This document shows, piece after piece, positions 24,273 through 32,650 of a stretch of DNA of 64,000 nucleotides. The notes beneath the pieces were generated by a model that worked only from the letters and a program-made list of their open reading frames with translations, had not been told where the DNA came from and did no database searches. The stretch spans positions 82,940 to 146,939 of the forward strand of contig JAFSMS010000017.1 of NCBI GenBank assembly GCA_017447815.1. The letters run 5' to 3'. This DNA is from Bacteroidales bacterium (lineage in GTDB: Bacteria; Bacteroidota; Bacteroidia; Bacteroidales; UBA932). Within the stretch, counting starts at the first letter, position 1. Each line of letters opens with the position of its first letter. Position numbers and translations under genes: made by a program.

Positions 24273-25592
24273 ATGAAACGCAGAACATTCCTTAAGAGTT
24301 CGGCGGTGCTTGCCGCGGCGGCCGGCGCCCCGCAGTTGGTGCAGGCCGTCGGCCGTTTGCCCGAAGAGCGGAAAGAGACTTCCGGGAAACTGATTGCATC
24401 GGCCCCTGTGCTGCAGAATTTTGCCGAGACGTCCATCGGTGTCACCTTCACCGTGAACGCCCTGGCCAACGGCTATGTGCTGGTGGGCGAGAACCCCGAC
24501 CTCTCCGACGCCCGGAAAATCCTCTGCGGAGGTTACCGGCTGGCCGATATCGACGAACGTGTCATCATGGTGCGGGTTACGGGCCTGAAGCCGGCCACCC
24601 GCTACTATTACCGTATCGGCGCCGACCGCATCCATTACGGCCACGGATACGACATGAAGATTTTGGGAAACGAGGAAGACCCTGAAATCTATTCGTTTAC
24701 GACGGCGGGTTCGGCCCTGGACGGCAGTTTCTGCGTCATCAACGACACGCATGCGCGCTGGGACACTTTCGGCATGGTGCTGGACAAAGTGGCGGAAATC
24801 TCGCCTGCCTGCGTCGTATGGAACGGAGACGCTTCCAATTCCGAAGAGACGCTGGAAGCCCAGATCCGTATTTTCCTGGACCATCCGATAGAAAGGAAGG
24901 ATTATGCCGCCCGTATCCCGTATCTGTTCTGCCCGGGGAACCATGACTCCCGCGGCTGGGCCAACCGGCATCTGGAGCGGGTGTGGATGTACCGCCAGCC
25001 GGAAGAGCGGGATGTGCGGGACTGGGATCTGGGCCGCAACTTTGCCGTGCGGCTGGGAGACATGGCCCTGGTGGGCCTGGATACGGCCGAGGACAAACTG
25101 GACACCAATCCCATCTTCGCCGGCCTGTTCAAGAGCAAAGAGTATCGCGAGGCGCAGACAAACTGGCTCCGCGACGCCCTGGCCCGGCCGGAAATCGCCT
25201 CCGCTCCCTATCTGGTGGCGTTCTGCCACATTCCCCTTTTCGACGACGACCCTACCCATAACCCCGGGGATGTGTATCCCAATGACGCTGCACCGCAGTA
25301 CTCTGCCGATTATGCCTTCTGGCAGCGCACCTGCGGGCAGATGTGGGGCCCTCTTCTCCATGCGGCCGGCTGTCAGGTCCTGATCACGGCCCACATGCAC
25401 CGGTATATGTACTTCGCCCCGACTCCGGACCGCTGCTGGGCGCAACTGATCGGCGGCGGCCCTACGCTGGTGGAAAATCATTATCCCACGGTGATGGAAG
25501 GCAAGGTCTCCGGAGGGAAACTCCGCATTACGGTACACAATATCATGACAGGCCAGGTGCAGGACGAACTCTCTTTTGCCAGAAGATTCTAA
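24273..25592 (+). CDS. Tat-exported metallophosphoesterase with N-terminal FN3-like domain
   Basis: A 439-residue protein with Tat motif MKRRTFLKSSAVLAAAAGAP. A fibronectin-type/purple-acid-phosphatase N-terminal domain (about 45-150; RVTGLKPATRYYYRIGAD) precedes a calcineurin-like phosphoesterase domain with VINDTHARWD, VVWNGDASNS, CPGNHDSRG and TAHMHRY, which supply the two-metal ligands. It would act on phosphomonoesters or diesters in the periplasm. Placed 7 bases after the GH31-GH3 gene and 10 bases before a GH78 gene, it probably removes phosphate from the same substrate or from its products. Physiological substrate unknown. Confidence 0.87.
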   Translation: MKRRTFLKSSAVLAAAAGAPQLVQAVGRLPEERKETSGKLIASAPVLQNFAETSIGVTFTVNALANGYVLVGENPDLSDARKILCGGYRLADIDERVIMVRVTGLKPATRYYYRIGADRIHYGHGYDMKILGNEEDPEIYSFTTAGSALDGSFCVINDTHARWDTFGMVLDKVAEISPACVVWNGDASNSEETLEAQIRIFLDHPIERKDYAARIPYLFCPGNHDSRGWANRHLERVWMYRQPEERDVRDWDLGRNFAVRLGDMALVGLDTAEDKLDTNPIFAGLFKSKEYREAQTNWLRDALARPEIASAPYLVAFCHIPLFDDDPTHNPGDVYPNDAAPQYSADYAFWQRTCGQMWGPLLHAAGCQVLITAHMHRYMYFAPTPDRCWAQLIGGGPTLVENHYPTVMEGKVSGGKLRITVHNIMTGQVQDELSFARRF

Positions 25593-25602
25593 CAACGGGA
25601 TT

Positions 25603-28086
25603 ATGAAACGTTTGCGGATTGTGTTTTCGATGCTGTCGGCCGCCTTGCTCGCCGCCGGCTGCCAGCCCGCTTTCAACGTGCAGGAAATGCGCTGCGAGGG
25701 CCTTGTGGAGCCGCTGGGCATCGATTCGGCCGAGCCTCATTTCAGTTGGACGGTCTTCAGCGAAGGCCCCATGGAGCAGACGGCTTACGAGATCGAAGTG
25801 GGGCCGGACCTCTGGCGTTCCGGCAAGGTGGAAAGCGCGGAGCAGGTGATGGTTCCGTACGGCGGGGCGCCTCTTTCCTCCCGGCAGCAGGCCTGGTGGC
25901 GGGTCCGGGTCTGGAACCAGGACGGCAAGGTGTCAGCCTGGAGCGGGAAGGCGCATTTCGGCGTGGGCCTGTTGGACGGAGAGATGCAGGGAGCGTACAT
26001 CGGCGCTGTGCCCGGGGAGGGGAGAGCGCCCCTTCTGAGAAAATCGTTCGAGTTGGAGAAAATGCCGTCCCAAGCGCTTCTGTACGTGAATTCCCTGGGT
26101 TATCACGAAGCCTCCCTGAATGGAAGAAAGGTTTCGGAATCGGTACTGAATCCTGCCGTCTCGCAATTGGACAGACGCTCGCTCATCATGGTATATGATG
26201 TGACCGGCCTGCTTCGGAAAGGACGGAACGAACTGCTGATTGCCGCCGGGTCGGGCTGGTACAAGCCCACCACTTTCGGGGCGGCCTTCGAGGGACCTCT
26301 GGTCAGGGCCGAACTGGACTTGGACGGCATTCCGTCCGTCTGGACGGACGCCACCTGGGAAGGAGCCTGGAGCGGCTATGCCGACTGCGGTACCTGGCGT
26401 CCCCACGAGTTCGCCGGGGAGATCATCGACGCCCGTGTGAAGCCGGAATGGGGCCCGGTGGAGGTTGTGAAGGTGGAAGGGACGAAAGCCTCCATGCAAA
26501 TGTGCGAACCCTGCATGGTCCAGGAAGTCCTGGAACCGGTGAGCGTTGTGGCCAAAGGTGCCGGCAGATACCTGGTGGATTTCGGAAAGGTGGTGAACGG
26601 CCTGCTGGAGGTGACCCTGCCGGGCCTTCCGGAAGGCCATGTGACGCCCGTCCTGTTCGGGGACAACACTCCGGACAACCTGGACCCCGAAATCTGCGGA
26701 TACGATTCTTACATCTCTTCCGGGGCCGCGGAGGGAGACCGTTTCCTGAACCGTTTCAACCATCACGTATTCCGCTATGTGCAACTGGACAGCCTTCCGC
26801 AGAAGCCCCTGGCCGTCCGTGCCCTGCGGATGCGGACCGATTTCCCGAAGCGGAGCAGTTTCGCATGCTCGGATGAAGACCTCAACCGAATCTATTCCCT
26901 GGTGGAGCGGACGGCGGAGAACCTTACCTTCAACGGCTATATGGTGGACTGCGCCAGCATCGAGCGCCTGGGCTATGGCGGCGACGGCAATGCTTCCACC
27001 CTTTTCCTGCAAACCCTGGCGGCGGTTTCCCCGCTGTACCTGAACTGGCTGCAGGCCTGGGCCGATGCCGAGCGTCCCGACGGCGGCCTGCCCCATACCG
27101 CCCCCAATCCCTATACGGCCGGCGGCGGCCCCTACTGGTGCAGTTTTCTGGTGCAGGCCCCCTGGCGCACGTACATGAACTATGCCGACAAACGCCCTCT
27201 GGAACGGTATTATCCGGCGATGAAGCACTGGCTGGATTATGTGGATGCCTATACGGTCGAAGGCCTTCTGAAACAATGGCCCAACCTGGAGTATCGCGGT
27301 TGGTACCTGGGGGACTGGGCGGCCCCCAAGGGGGTGGACGTGAACGATCCCGTCTCGGTGGACCTGGTGAACAACTGCGCCCTCTGCCAGGTATATCTGG
27401 ATTTGGAGCAGATGGCGAAGGTGCTGGACGAGCCGGCCGACGCCGTACGCTTCCGCCTGCGGTACGAGGAACTGTCCCGCCTGGTCCATAACCGTTTCTA
27501 TCGGCCGGAAACGGGCCTGTACGGGTCCGGAAGCCAGGTGGACATGGTTTTCCCGCTGCTGGTGGAGGCGGTGCCGGAGGATTTGGTCCCCGCGGTGGTG
27601 GAAAAACTCAAGGAGCGCACGGCAGAGCAGTATGACGGTCATCTAGCCACCGGACTGGTGGGCATCCCCGTCCTCACCGAATGGGCCACCCGGGCCCGTG
27701 AGGCCGATTGGTTCTTCTCTCTCCTCAAGCGGAAAGACTACCCCGGCTATCTGTACATGCTGGAACAGGGCGCCACCGGCGTCTGGGAAGAGTGGGACGG
27801 CGGACGCAGCCGCCTGCACAACTGCTACAACGGCATCGGCAGTTGGTTCTATGAGGCGCTGGGAGGGATTGTTCCGCTGGAGCCGGGCTGCCGGAAAGTG
27901 CGCATCGATCCGCAGGTCCCCGATGGGCTGGAGTGGGTGAAGGTGGTGCGCGATACGCCTTACGGACCCATCTCCGTCGGGCGCAACGGGAATCATCTCC
28001 GTGTGTCCCTGCCGGTGGGAGTATCGGCCCTGATTCAGGGGCGGACGTATGGAAACGGACAGTGGGAACTGGATTTATTGCCGTAA
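25603..28086 (+). CDS. GH78 alpha-L-rhamnosidase lipoprotein
   Basis: An 827-residue lipoprotein; ATG 25603 gives MKRLRIVFSMLSAALLAAGC. The N-terminal Bac_rhamnosid Ig-like domain is recognisable (CEGLVEPLGIDSAEPHFSWTV ... WWRVRVWNQDGKVSAW), followed by the rhamnosidase N domain (LYVNSLGYHEASLNGRKV), a beta domain (YLVDFGKVVNGLLEV), the six-hairpin barrel (CASIERLGYGGDGN, with the ERLG Glu) and the C-terminal sandwich (VPLEPGCRKVRIDPQV). It is distinct from the GH78 at 12262 in active-site motif (IERLGYGGD against NERLGWMAD), so the two probably prefer different rhamnosides. It is the last gene of the run; a promoter for the next unit starts 4 bases after its stop. Confidence 0.9.
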   Translation: MKRLRIVFSMLSAALLAAGCQPAFNVQEMRCEGLVEPLGIDSAEPHFSWTVFSEGPMEQTAYEIEVGPDLWRSGKVESAEQVMVPYGGAPLSSRQQAWWRVRVWNQDGKVSAWSGKAHFGVGLLDGEMQGAYIGAVPGEGRAPLLRKSFELEKMPSQALLYVNSLGYHEASLNGRKVSESVLNPAVSQLDRRSLIMVYDVTGLLRKGRNELLIAAGSGWYKPTTFGAAFEGPLVRAELDLDGIPSVWTDATWEGAWSGYADCGTWRPHEFAGEIIDARVKPEWGPVEVVKVEGTKASMQMCEPCMVQEVLEPVSVVAKGAGRYLVDFGKVVNGLLEVTLPGLPEGHVTPVLFGDNTPDNLDPEICGYDSYISSGAAEGDRFLNRFNHHVFRYVQLDSLPQKPLAVRALRMRTDFPKRSSFACSDEDLNRIYSLVERTAENLTFNGYMVDCASIERLGYGGDGNASTLFLQTLAAVSPLYLNWLQAWADAERPDGGLPHTAPNPYTAGGGPYWCSFLVQAPWRTYMNYADKRPLERYYPAMKHWLDYVDAYTVEGLLKQWPNLEYRGWYLGDWAAPKGVDVNDPVSVDLVNNCALCQVYLDLEQMAKVLDEPADAVRFRLRYEELSRLVHNRFYRPETGLYGSGSQVDMVFPLLVEAVPEDLVPAVVEKLKERTAEQYDGHLATGLVGIPVLTEWATRAREADWFFSLLKRKDYPGYLYMLEQGATGVWEEWDGGRSRLHNCYNGIGSWFYEALGGIVPLEPGCRKVRIDPQVPDGLEWVKVVRDTPYGPISVGRNGNHLRVSLPVGVSALIQGRTYGNGQWELDLLP

Positions 28087-28090
28087 AGAT

Positions 28091-28121
28091 TTTGAAAAAA
28101 CTTATAAAAACCCTATCTTTA
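28091..28121 (+). promoter_or_regulatory. Bacteroidetes-type promoter for the 3-keto-glycoside operon
   Basis: TTTG at 28091-28094 and TATCTTTA at 28114-28121 (7 of 8 to TAnnTTTG if the last base is counted) are spaced by 19 bases, as in the primary-sigma promoter of Bacteroidetes. The likely leader to the GTG at 28148 is about 20 bases. This separates the upstream glycosidase run from the downstream operon. Confidence 0.65.
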
Positions 28122-28147
28122 CAAGAATATTATATTTAACTGAACTC

Positions 28148-29338
28148 GTGACAATAAAACTGGCTGCTGTGGGCGTTGGAAACCGGACTGGCAAGTACCT
28201 GAAGTACTTCCAGTCGCACGGTGATTTGGTGGAACTGGTTGCCATCGTGGAGCCCAATGCCGTGAGAAGGGAAGCCTGTCGGAAGCAGTTTTCGCTGCCG
28301 GAAGAGGCCTGCTTCGATTCGGCCGAATCGTTCTTTGAAAAGGGGAAAAAGTGTGACGGAGTCATCATCGGCTCGCCGGACCGCTACCATTATGAGCAGG
28401 CGCTCATGGCCATCGACCGGGGAATGCACATCCTCCTGGAAAAACCCATTGCCCAGACTTACGAGCAGTGTCTCCGCATCGAACAGGCTGCCCGGGAAAA
28501 AGGCGTGAAGGTGGGCGTGTGCTACGTGCTCCGTTTCATGCCGCTCTACCGCAAGGTGAAGGAACTGATCGACGAAGGCCGTATCGGCCGGATCACCGGG
28601 GTTTCGCATCAGGAGTTCGTGGGCATCGACCGCATGCTGCACACCTATGTGCGCGGATATTGGAACAAGGCTTCGGCCTCTACGCCGTCCTTCATCTCCA
28701 AGTGCTGCCATGATGTGGATATGCTCCTGTGGATTACCGGGGCGCGCATCAAGTCGGTGCAGAGCGCCGGCAGTCTGGAATGGTACAGGCCGGAAAACGC
28801 TCCCGCCGGAGCCGCCGCCCGCTGCGTGGACTGCCCCGTGGAAGGAAGTTGTTCCTACTCGGCCGTGGACATGTACCTGCGGCGGGGCGTATGGACCAAC
28901 AATTTCCCCATCCCGGAGGGAAAGACCAAGCAGGAGGTGCTGGAGGAGGAAATCCGCACGGGCCGTTTCGGGCGCTGCGCTTTTCACTGTGACAACGATG
29001 TGGCCGACCGCCAGATGGTCACCCTCACCGCCACGGACGGCATCCTCATTACCATCGAGATGAATGCCCTTACCCGCCGGGAAGGCCGCATCACCGTGTT
29101 CACGGGTACGTTGGGAGAACTGGTTGCCACGGACGACAGCATCGAGGTGAGAGACCGTCTCGGGAACCTGGTGGAGAGAATCGATTTCTCACGGGAAGCC
29201 GCCCTTCCCCTCCATTCGAATGCCGACCTGGACATCGTGGAAGACTTCATCGAGGCAGTTGCCTGCCCGGACCATCCTGTGGCCATCCCCATCGGGGAAG
29301 CCCTGGAAAGTCACCGCATCTGCTTCCTGGCTGGATAG
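28148..29338 (+). CDS. Cytoplasmic Gfo/Idh/MocA family oxidoreductase
   Basis: A 396-residue protein from GTG 28148; the frame extends up to 28049, but that part overlaps the previous gene and the promoter. It has no signal peptide, unlike the next gene. The Rossmann fold starts at once (KLAAVGVGNRTGKYLKYF) and EKP is present (LLEKPIAQT). A Cys cluster (RCVDCPVEGSC ... CAFHC, about 220-280) could bind metal. It ends early at SHRICFLAG, where relatives usually run on for some residues. In Bacteroides an untagged Gfo/Idh enzyme of this kind is encoded beside the Tat Gfo/Idh, DUF1080 and isomerase genes of 3-keto-glycoside breakdown; it probably re-reduces the keto sugar inside the cell. Role inferred from context. 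Confidence 0.82.
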   Translation: MTIKLAAVGVGNRTGKYLKYFQSHGDLVELVAIVEPNAVRREACRKQFSLPEEACFDSAESFFEKGKKCDGVIIGSPDRYHYEQALMAIDRGMHILLEKPIAQTYEQCLRIEQAAREKGVKVGVCYVLRFMPLYRKVKELIDEGRIGRITGVSHQEFVGIDRMLHTYVRGYWNKASASTPSFISKCCHDVDMLLWITGARIKSVQSAGSLEWYRPENAPAGAAARCVDCPVEGSCSYSAVDMYLRRGVWTNNFPIPEGKTKQEVLEEEIRTGRFGRCAFHCDNDVADRQMVTLTATDGILITIEMNALTRREGRITVFTGTLGELVATDDSIEVRDRLGNLVERIDFSREAALPLHSNADLDIVEDFIEAVACPDHPVAIPIGEALESHRICFLAG

Positions 29339-29368
29339 AAACTTACACTAACACAAAACACTGATACT

Positions 29369-30853
29369 ATGTCAAAAGAAATTTCAAGAAGGTCGTTCCT
29401 GAAAGCGGGAACCGCTGCTGCCATCGGCTTGTCCGTGGCCCCCAAATCCGTTCTGGCCAAGGCGAAAGACGTCCCTCCGCCGCCCATGGACCGTAAACTG
29501 AAAGTTCTGGCCGTGGGTATTGGCGGCCGTGGCGCCGCCGACATCGCCGAGGTGGCCAAGACCGAGGAGATCATCGGCCTGTGCGACGTGGACTGGAAGT
29601 ATGCCGACCACGTGTTCAAAACGTATCCCAACGCCAAGAAGTACAGCGACTACCGCGTCATGTTCAAGGAACTCCTTCCGGAGGCCGATGCCGTGATCGT
29701 GGCTACCGCCGACCACACCCATGCCATCATCGCCGCCGAGGCCATCAAGGCCGGCAAGCATGTGTACTGTGAGAAGCCCCTCACCCGTACGGTGTATGAG
29801 TCCCGCCTGCTGACCAAACTGGCCAAGAAGTACCGTGTGGCCACCCAGATGGGTAACCAGGGCGCTTCCGAGGCCGGTGTCCGCAAGGTCTGCGAATGGA
29901 TCTGGAACGGCGAAATCGGTGAAGTCACCCGCGTGGACGCCTTCACGGACCGTCCCATCTGGCCGCAGGGCCTGGAACGTCCCGCGAAGTCCGAGAAAGT
30001 CCCCAAGACCATGAACTGGGACTGCTTCATCGGCCCGGCTCCCATGCGTCCTTACCATCCCATCTATACGCCCTGGAACTTCCGCGGCTGGTGGGATTTC
30101 GGCACCGGCGCCCTGGGCGACATGGCCTGCCACATCCTGCATCCCGTTTTCGCCGCCCTCAAACTCGGCTATCCCACCAAGGTACAGGGCAGTTCCACCG
30201 CCCTTCTCACCGAGTCTTGCCCGCAGGCCGAAAAGGTCCGCTTCGTTTTCCCCGCCCGTGACAACATGCCCAAGGTGGCCATGCCCGAGGTGGTGGTGAA
30301 CTGGACCGACGGCGGCATCCTCCCGGACCGTCCGGAAGGCCTGCCTGCCGGTGTGAACCTCAATGATGCCGGCGGCTGCGTTATCTTCCACGGCACCAAG
30401 GACACCCTGATCTGCGGTTGCTACGGCGTACGTCCGTACCTGCTGAGCGGCCGTAATCCCGAGGTTCCCCATGTGCTGCGCGAGGTGAAGACCTCCCACC
30501 AGCAGGACTGGGTGCGCGCCTGCAAGGAGCATCCGGATTTCCGTACCCCCTGCGTGTCCGACTTCTCCCAGGCCGGTCCTTTCAATGAGATGGTTGCCAT
30601 GGGTGTCGTGGCCGTGCGTCTGCAGGCCCTGAACCAGGAACTGGAGTGGGACGGTGAGAACATGCGTTTCACCAACATCCCGAAGGGTGCCACCATCCGC
30701 ACCATGATCCATGACGGCTTCTCCATCCACGACGGTCACCCGACGTTCGAGAACGTGTACACCGACCCGGTGGACGCCAACGAATTCGCGGCCGAACTCA
30801 TCAAGCCCAAGTTCCGCGAAGGCTGGACCCTCCCGGAAATGCCGAAAGACTAA
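29369..30853 (+). CDS. Tat-exported Gfo/Idh/MocA oxidoreductase (glucoside 3-dehydrogenase-like)
   Basis: A 494-residue protein with Tat motif ISRRSFLKAGTAAAIGLS, so exported with bound cofactor. The nucleotide-binding part has VGIGGRGAADIAE and YCEKPLTRT; the C-terminal half has MNWDCFIGPAPMRPYHP and the GALGDMACHILHP stretch with the likely catalytic His. Members beside DUF1080 genes oxidise the 3-OH of a glycosidic glucose. It is the second gene of a four-gene operon and shares family and export route with the gene at 2388, but the two are clearly diverged. How electrons are recycled in the periplasm is not visible in the window. Confidence 0.87.
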   Translation: MSKEISRRSFLKAGTAAAIGLSVAPKSVLAKAKDVPPPPMDRKLKVLAVGIGGRGAADIAEVAKTEEIIGLCDVDWKYADHVFKTYPNAKKYSDYRVMFKELLPEADAVIVATADHTHAIIAAEAIKAGKHVYCEKPLTRTVYESRLLTKLAKKYRVATQMGNQGASEAGVRKVCEWIWNGEIGEVTRVDAFTDRPIWPQGLERPAKSEKVPKTMNWDCFIGPAPMRPYHPIYTPWNFRGWWDFGTGALGDMACHILHPVFAALKLGYPTKVQGSSTALLTESCPQAEKVRFVFPARDNMPKVAMPEVVVNWTDGGILPDRPEGLPAGVNLNDAGGCVIFHGTKDTLICGCYGVRPYLLSGRNPEVPHVLREVKTSHQQDWVRACKEHPDFRTPCVSDFSQAGPFNEMVAMGVVAVRLQALNQELEWDGENMRFTNIPKGATIRTMIHDGFSIHDGHPTFENVYTDPVDANEFAAELIKPKFREGWTLPEMPKD

Positions 30854-30874
30854 TTCTTAAATCTAACTGTCGAT

Positions 30875-31711
30875 ATGAAAAAAGTTATTCTTTTTTTTGC
30901 TATGGCTGCTCTTCTGATGAGCGCAGTTTCCTGCAAGAACACCAACAAGGGGGGCGTCCCCGAGTACAAGGTCGTGGAAGCCGCCCAGGTCGATCTGGCC
31001 GATTTTCCCGTGGATGAGGAAGGTTTCATCGTCCTGTTTGACGGCACTTCCACCAAAGGCTGGCGTGGTTACGGCAAGGAAGCCCTTCCTTCCCGCTGGA
31101 CCCTGGAAGACGGCTGCCTGAAGTTCAACGGCACCGGCACCGGCGAAGGCCAGACCGGTGAAGGCGGAGACGTGATTTTCGCCCACCAGTTCAAGAATTT
31201 CACCCTGGAGATGGAATGGAAAATCTCCAAGGGCGGCAATTCCGGTATCTTCTACCTGGCCAAGGAAGTCACCACCAAGGATGAGAACGGCAACGACCGT
31301 TACGAGCCCATCTACATCTCCGCTCCCGAGTACCAGGTCCTGGACAACGCCAACCATCCGGACGCTCTGCTGGGTGTGGACGGCAACCGCCAGTCCGCTT
31401 CCCTGTACGACATGATTCCGGCCGTTCCGCAGAACCAGCATCCTTACGGTGAGTGGAACAAGGTGAAGATCCTGGTTTACAAGGGCACCGTGGTACACTT
31501 CCAGAACGACGAGAAAGTGCTGGAATACCATCTGTGGACCCCGCAGTGGACCGATATGCTCCAGGCCAGCAAGTTCTCCCAGAAGGACTGGCCCCTCGCT
31601 TTCGAACTCCTGAACAATTGCGGCGGTGAGAACCACGAGGGATACATCGGCCTCCAGGATCACGGTGATGATGTGTGGTACCGCAACATCCGCATCAAAC
31701 TGATGGACTAA
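30875..31711 (+). CDS. DUF1080 lipoprotein (3-keto-glycoside lyase/hydrolase-like)
   Basis: A 278-residue lipoprotein (MKKVILFFAMAALLMSAVSC). After the signal it is a single DUF1080 domain: IVLFDGTSTKGWRGYG, LEMEWKISKGGNSGIFYLA, ISAPEYQVLDN, GEWNKVKILV and GLQDHGDDVWYRNIRI. Characterised proteins of this family cleave 3-keto-glucosides, by elimination or hydrolysis, after the sugar is oxidised by a Gfo/Idh enzyme. Here the oxidoreductase lies directly upstream (21-base gap) and an isomerase/hydratase-like gene 4 bases downstream. Compared with the HEAT-DUF1080 gene at 3699 it is the minimal form. Confidence 0.88.
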   Translation: MKKVILFFAMAALLMSAVSCKNTNKGGVPEYKVVEAAQVDLADFPVDEEGFIVLFDGTSTKGWRGYGKEALPSRWTLEDGCLKFNGTGTGEGQTGEGGDVIFAHQFKNFTLEMEWKISKGGNSGIFYLAKEVTTKDENGNDRYEPIYISAPEYQVLDNANHPDALLGVDGNRQSASLYDMIPAVPQNQHPYGEWNKVKILVYKGTVVHFQNDEKVLEYHLWTPQWTDMLQASKFSQKDWPLAFELLNNCGGENHEGYIGLQDHGDDVWYRNIRIKLMD

Positions 31712-31715
31712 GCTT

Positions 31716-32594
31716 ATGAAAAGAGTCTTTTTCGCCCTTGCCGCTGTCGTCATGGCCTTTGTCGCATGCAGCCCCAAAGAGCAGGCTCCCCAGAAGAAGG
31801 ATATGTGCGTGCAGATGTATTCTGCACGCAGTATCCTCAACAAGGATAATTATGGTGATGTCCTCAAGGAGATTGCCGCCATGGGATACACCGCCGTGGA
31901 AGCGGCCAGTTATGCCGACGGCCTCATCTACGGTGACGAGCCCGAAGTGTTCAAACAGAAGGTGGAGGCTGCCGGGATGAAGGTCCTGAGCGCCCACGTG
32001 AGCCGCGGCCTGTCCGAAGAGGAACTTGCCAGCGGAGACTTCACGGCCGCCCTGGCCTGGTGGGACAAGTGCATCGCAGACCATGTGAAAGCCGGAATGG
32101 AATACCTGGTGACACCTTGGATGGGTCTCCAGAAAAGCCTGCACGACCTCCAGGTCTATTGCGACTACCTCAACGAGATCGGCCGCCGCTGCAAGGCCGC
32201 CGGCCTCAAATTCGGCTATCACAACCACGATTACGAGTTCAAGAAGGTGGAAGACCAGGTGATGCTCGACTACATGCTGGAGCACACGGATCCCGAACTG
32301 GTTTTCTTCCAGTTGGACGTGTACTGGGCTGTGATCGGCAACGCCTCTCCCGTAGATTATTTCGAGCGTTATCCCGGCCGTTTCAAGATGCTCCACATCA
32401 AGGACGAGTGGGAAGTGGGCCAGAGCGGCATGGTGGGTTTTGACGCCATCTTCCGCAATGCCGATGTGGCCGGTCTCGAGAACTTCGTGGTGGAGATCGA
32501 GCGCTACAAGCACGACGACATCCTCATCAGTTTCAAAGAGAGCGCCGAGTATCTGCTCAACGCTCCCTTCGTAAAAGCCACTTACGTCAAGTAA
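31716..32594 (+). CDS. Sugar isomerase/epimerase-like TIM-barrel lipoprotein
   Basis: A 292-residue protein with lipoprotein signal MKRVFFALAAVVMAFVAC and an AP-endonuclease-2/xylose-isomerase-like barrel. Likely metal ligands lie in GYHNHDYEF, FQLDVYW, MLHIKDEW and VVEIERY. In the 3-keto-glycoside pathway a protein of this family hydrates the 2-hydroxyglucal-type product to a keto-glucose; by position (last of the operon, after DUF1080) that role is inferred. An exported location fits a pathway that runs in the periplasm. A rho-independent terminator follows at 32617. Confidence 0.85.
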   Translation: MKRVFFALAAVVMAFVACSPKEQAPQKKDMCVQMYSARSILNKDNYGDVLKEIAAMGYTAVEAASYADGLIYGDEPEVFKQKVEAAGMKVLSAHVSRGLSEEELASGDFTAALAWWDKCIADHVKAGMEYLVTPWMGLQKSLHDLQVYCDYLNEIGRRCKAAGLKFGYHNHDYEFKKVEDQVMLDYMLEHTDPELVFFQLDVYWAVIGNASPVDYFERYPGRFKMLHIKDEWEVGQSGMVGFDAIFRNADVAGLENFVVEIERYKHDDILISFKESAEYLLNAPFVKATYVK

Positions 32595-32616
32595 GTCATT
32601 ACGGACGTATCGGAAC

Positions 32617-32650
32617 AAGGGCCGCTCACGAAAAGGGCGGTCCTTTTTTT
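32617..32650 (+). terminator. Rho-independent terminator of the 28148-32594 operon
   Basis: An 11-bp stem (arms 32617-32627 and 32635-32645, two G-U pairs on the + transcript) with a 7-base loop, followed by seven T. On the opposite strand the two wobble positions become A-C mismatches, so it serves the + operon best. The T run overlaps the stop codon of the convergent ROK gene. Confidence 0.8.

Noticed and set aside
29300..29368. Frameshift at the end of the cytosolic Gfo/Idh gene (ends at SHRICFLAG)
   Set aside because: Neither other frame continues with a recognisable family C-terminus before the next gene, so a short natural end is simpler.
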